Shown in pieces: positions 5,202-5,361 of a stretch of 5,361 nt of DNA (position 1 is the first letter of the stretch; every line of letters begins with the position of its first letter). Where the stretch lies: NCBI GenBank assembly GCA_020850375.1, contig JADZET010000339.1, forward strand, positions 1 to 5,361. Direction: 5' to 3'. The notes under the pieces are model-generated. The model did not search any database and had not been told where the DNA came from. It worked only from the letters and a program-made list of their open reading frames with translations. The position numbers and the translations under genes are program-made. Origin of the DNA: Phycisphaeraceae bacterium. GTDB lineage: Bacteria > Planctomycetota > Phycisphaerae > Phycisphaerales > Phycisphaeraceae.

Positions 5202-5361
5202 CGTTGACAAACTACGCAGATTCCGCGAGGTTTGGCGACGCGGGCGGGAGCGGCGGGATCGGGGCCGACGGCCGGACGATGACAGGGAATGACCTGGGCG
5301 GACGCTCGCTTGTGCAAGCGCGTGTGCAAGTGGTTGTGCAAGGTGTGGCGGGGATGTGGCC
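5202..5361. other. Right-edge segment, possibly the 3' end of a leftward gene (unresolved)
   Basis: No complete gene is visible. On the reverse strand one frame runs in from the window edge for 49 codons and stops with TAG at 5214-5212, just beyond the terminator; about three quarters of its codons end in G or C. A second reverse frame continues to a stop at 5088-5090, but it crosses the tRNA-like sequence. A forward frame is open over the same bases with the same third-position composition, so strand and frame cannot be settled here. A leftward gene ending beside a tRNA scar would suit an integrase tail, but no catalytic motif is in view. Confidence 0.3.
5311..5342. repeat. Octamer TGTGCAAG repeated three times at 12-base intervals
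   Basis: TGTGCAAG begins at 5311, 5323 and 5335, exactly 12 bases apart. A period divisible by three suits coding sequence. One reverse frame reads a four-residue repeat (LAQP-LAHA-LAQA); another reads a cysteine-threonine repeat. The spacing is also slightly over one helical turn, so a protein-binding array on the DNA is possible. The window ends 19 bases later, so further copies may exist outside. Confidence 0.6.

Noticed and set aside
5311..5342. CRISPR array suggested by regularly spaced octamers
   Set aside because: The repeats are 8 bases with 4-base spacers, far too short for CRISPR repeats and spacers.
4808..5361. Forward frame open from an ATG at 4808 to the window edge
   Set aside because: It crosses the tRNA-like sequence and the terminator. 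The purine-rich stretch before the ATG is only three bases away, and the product has no recognisable domain.

Overview
The window is GC-rich chromosomal DNA. Three things suggest a planctomycete-like (Planctomycetota, possibly Phycisphaerae) or similar high-GC Gram-negative bacterium: strongly G/C-ending codons, a very large secreted YD-repeat protein with a short cysteine-glycine insert, and a tRNA-Gly-like sequence with no encoded CCA end. This placement is inference from style only; no marker gene is present.

Layout. Positions 1-3586 are filled by the 5' part of one huge leftward gene, an RHS/YD-repeat protein with a clean signal peptide. Its C-terminus lies beyond the left edge, so only 1195 codons are visible. 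A 380-base divergent intergenic region (3587-3966) separates it from a rightward gene. This region holds a short AT-rich island with a palindrome inside direct repeats, a second cluster of nested dyads, and one plausible sigma70-type promoter. The rightward gene (3967-4737) encodes a 256-residue, alanine-rich, membrane-anchored helical protein of unknown function, with a weak resemblance to Spy/CpxP-type periplasmic proteins.

Positions 4738-5087 show no convincing gene, only a hairpin and short repeats. At 5088-5160 lies a tRNA-Gly(CCC)-like sequence. Its anticodon arm, T arm and 3' acceptor strand are intact, but its 5' acceptor strand is missing and its D arm is altered, so it looks like a tRNA remnant or an attachment-site scar. 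A rho-independent terminator (5167-5201) follows. The last 160 bases hold an octamer repeated three times at exact 12-base spacing, possibly the 3' end of a leftward gene.

The two genes are divergent and share a regulatory region. Nothing in the sequence shows that they act together. The most unusual items are the broken tRNA with its duplicated 3'-end octamer, and the two dyad clusters between the divergent genes. I found no CRISPR array, insertion sequence, toxin-antitoxin pair or recognisable defence operon.
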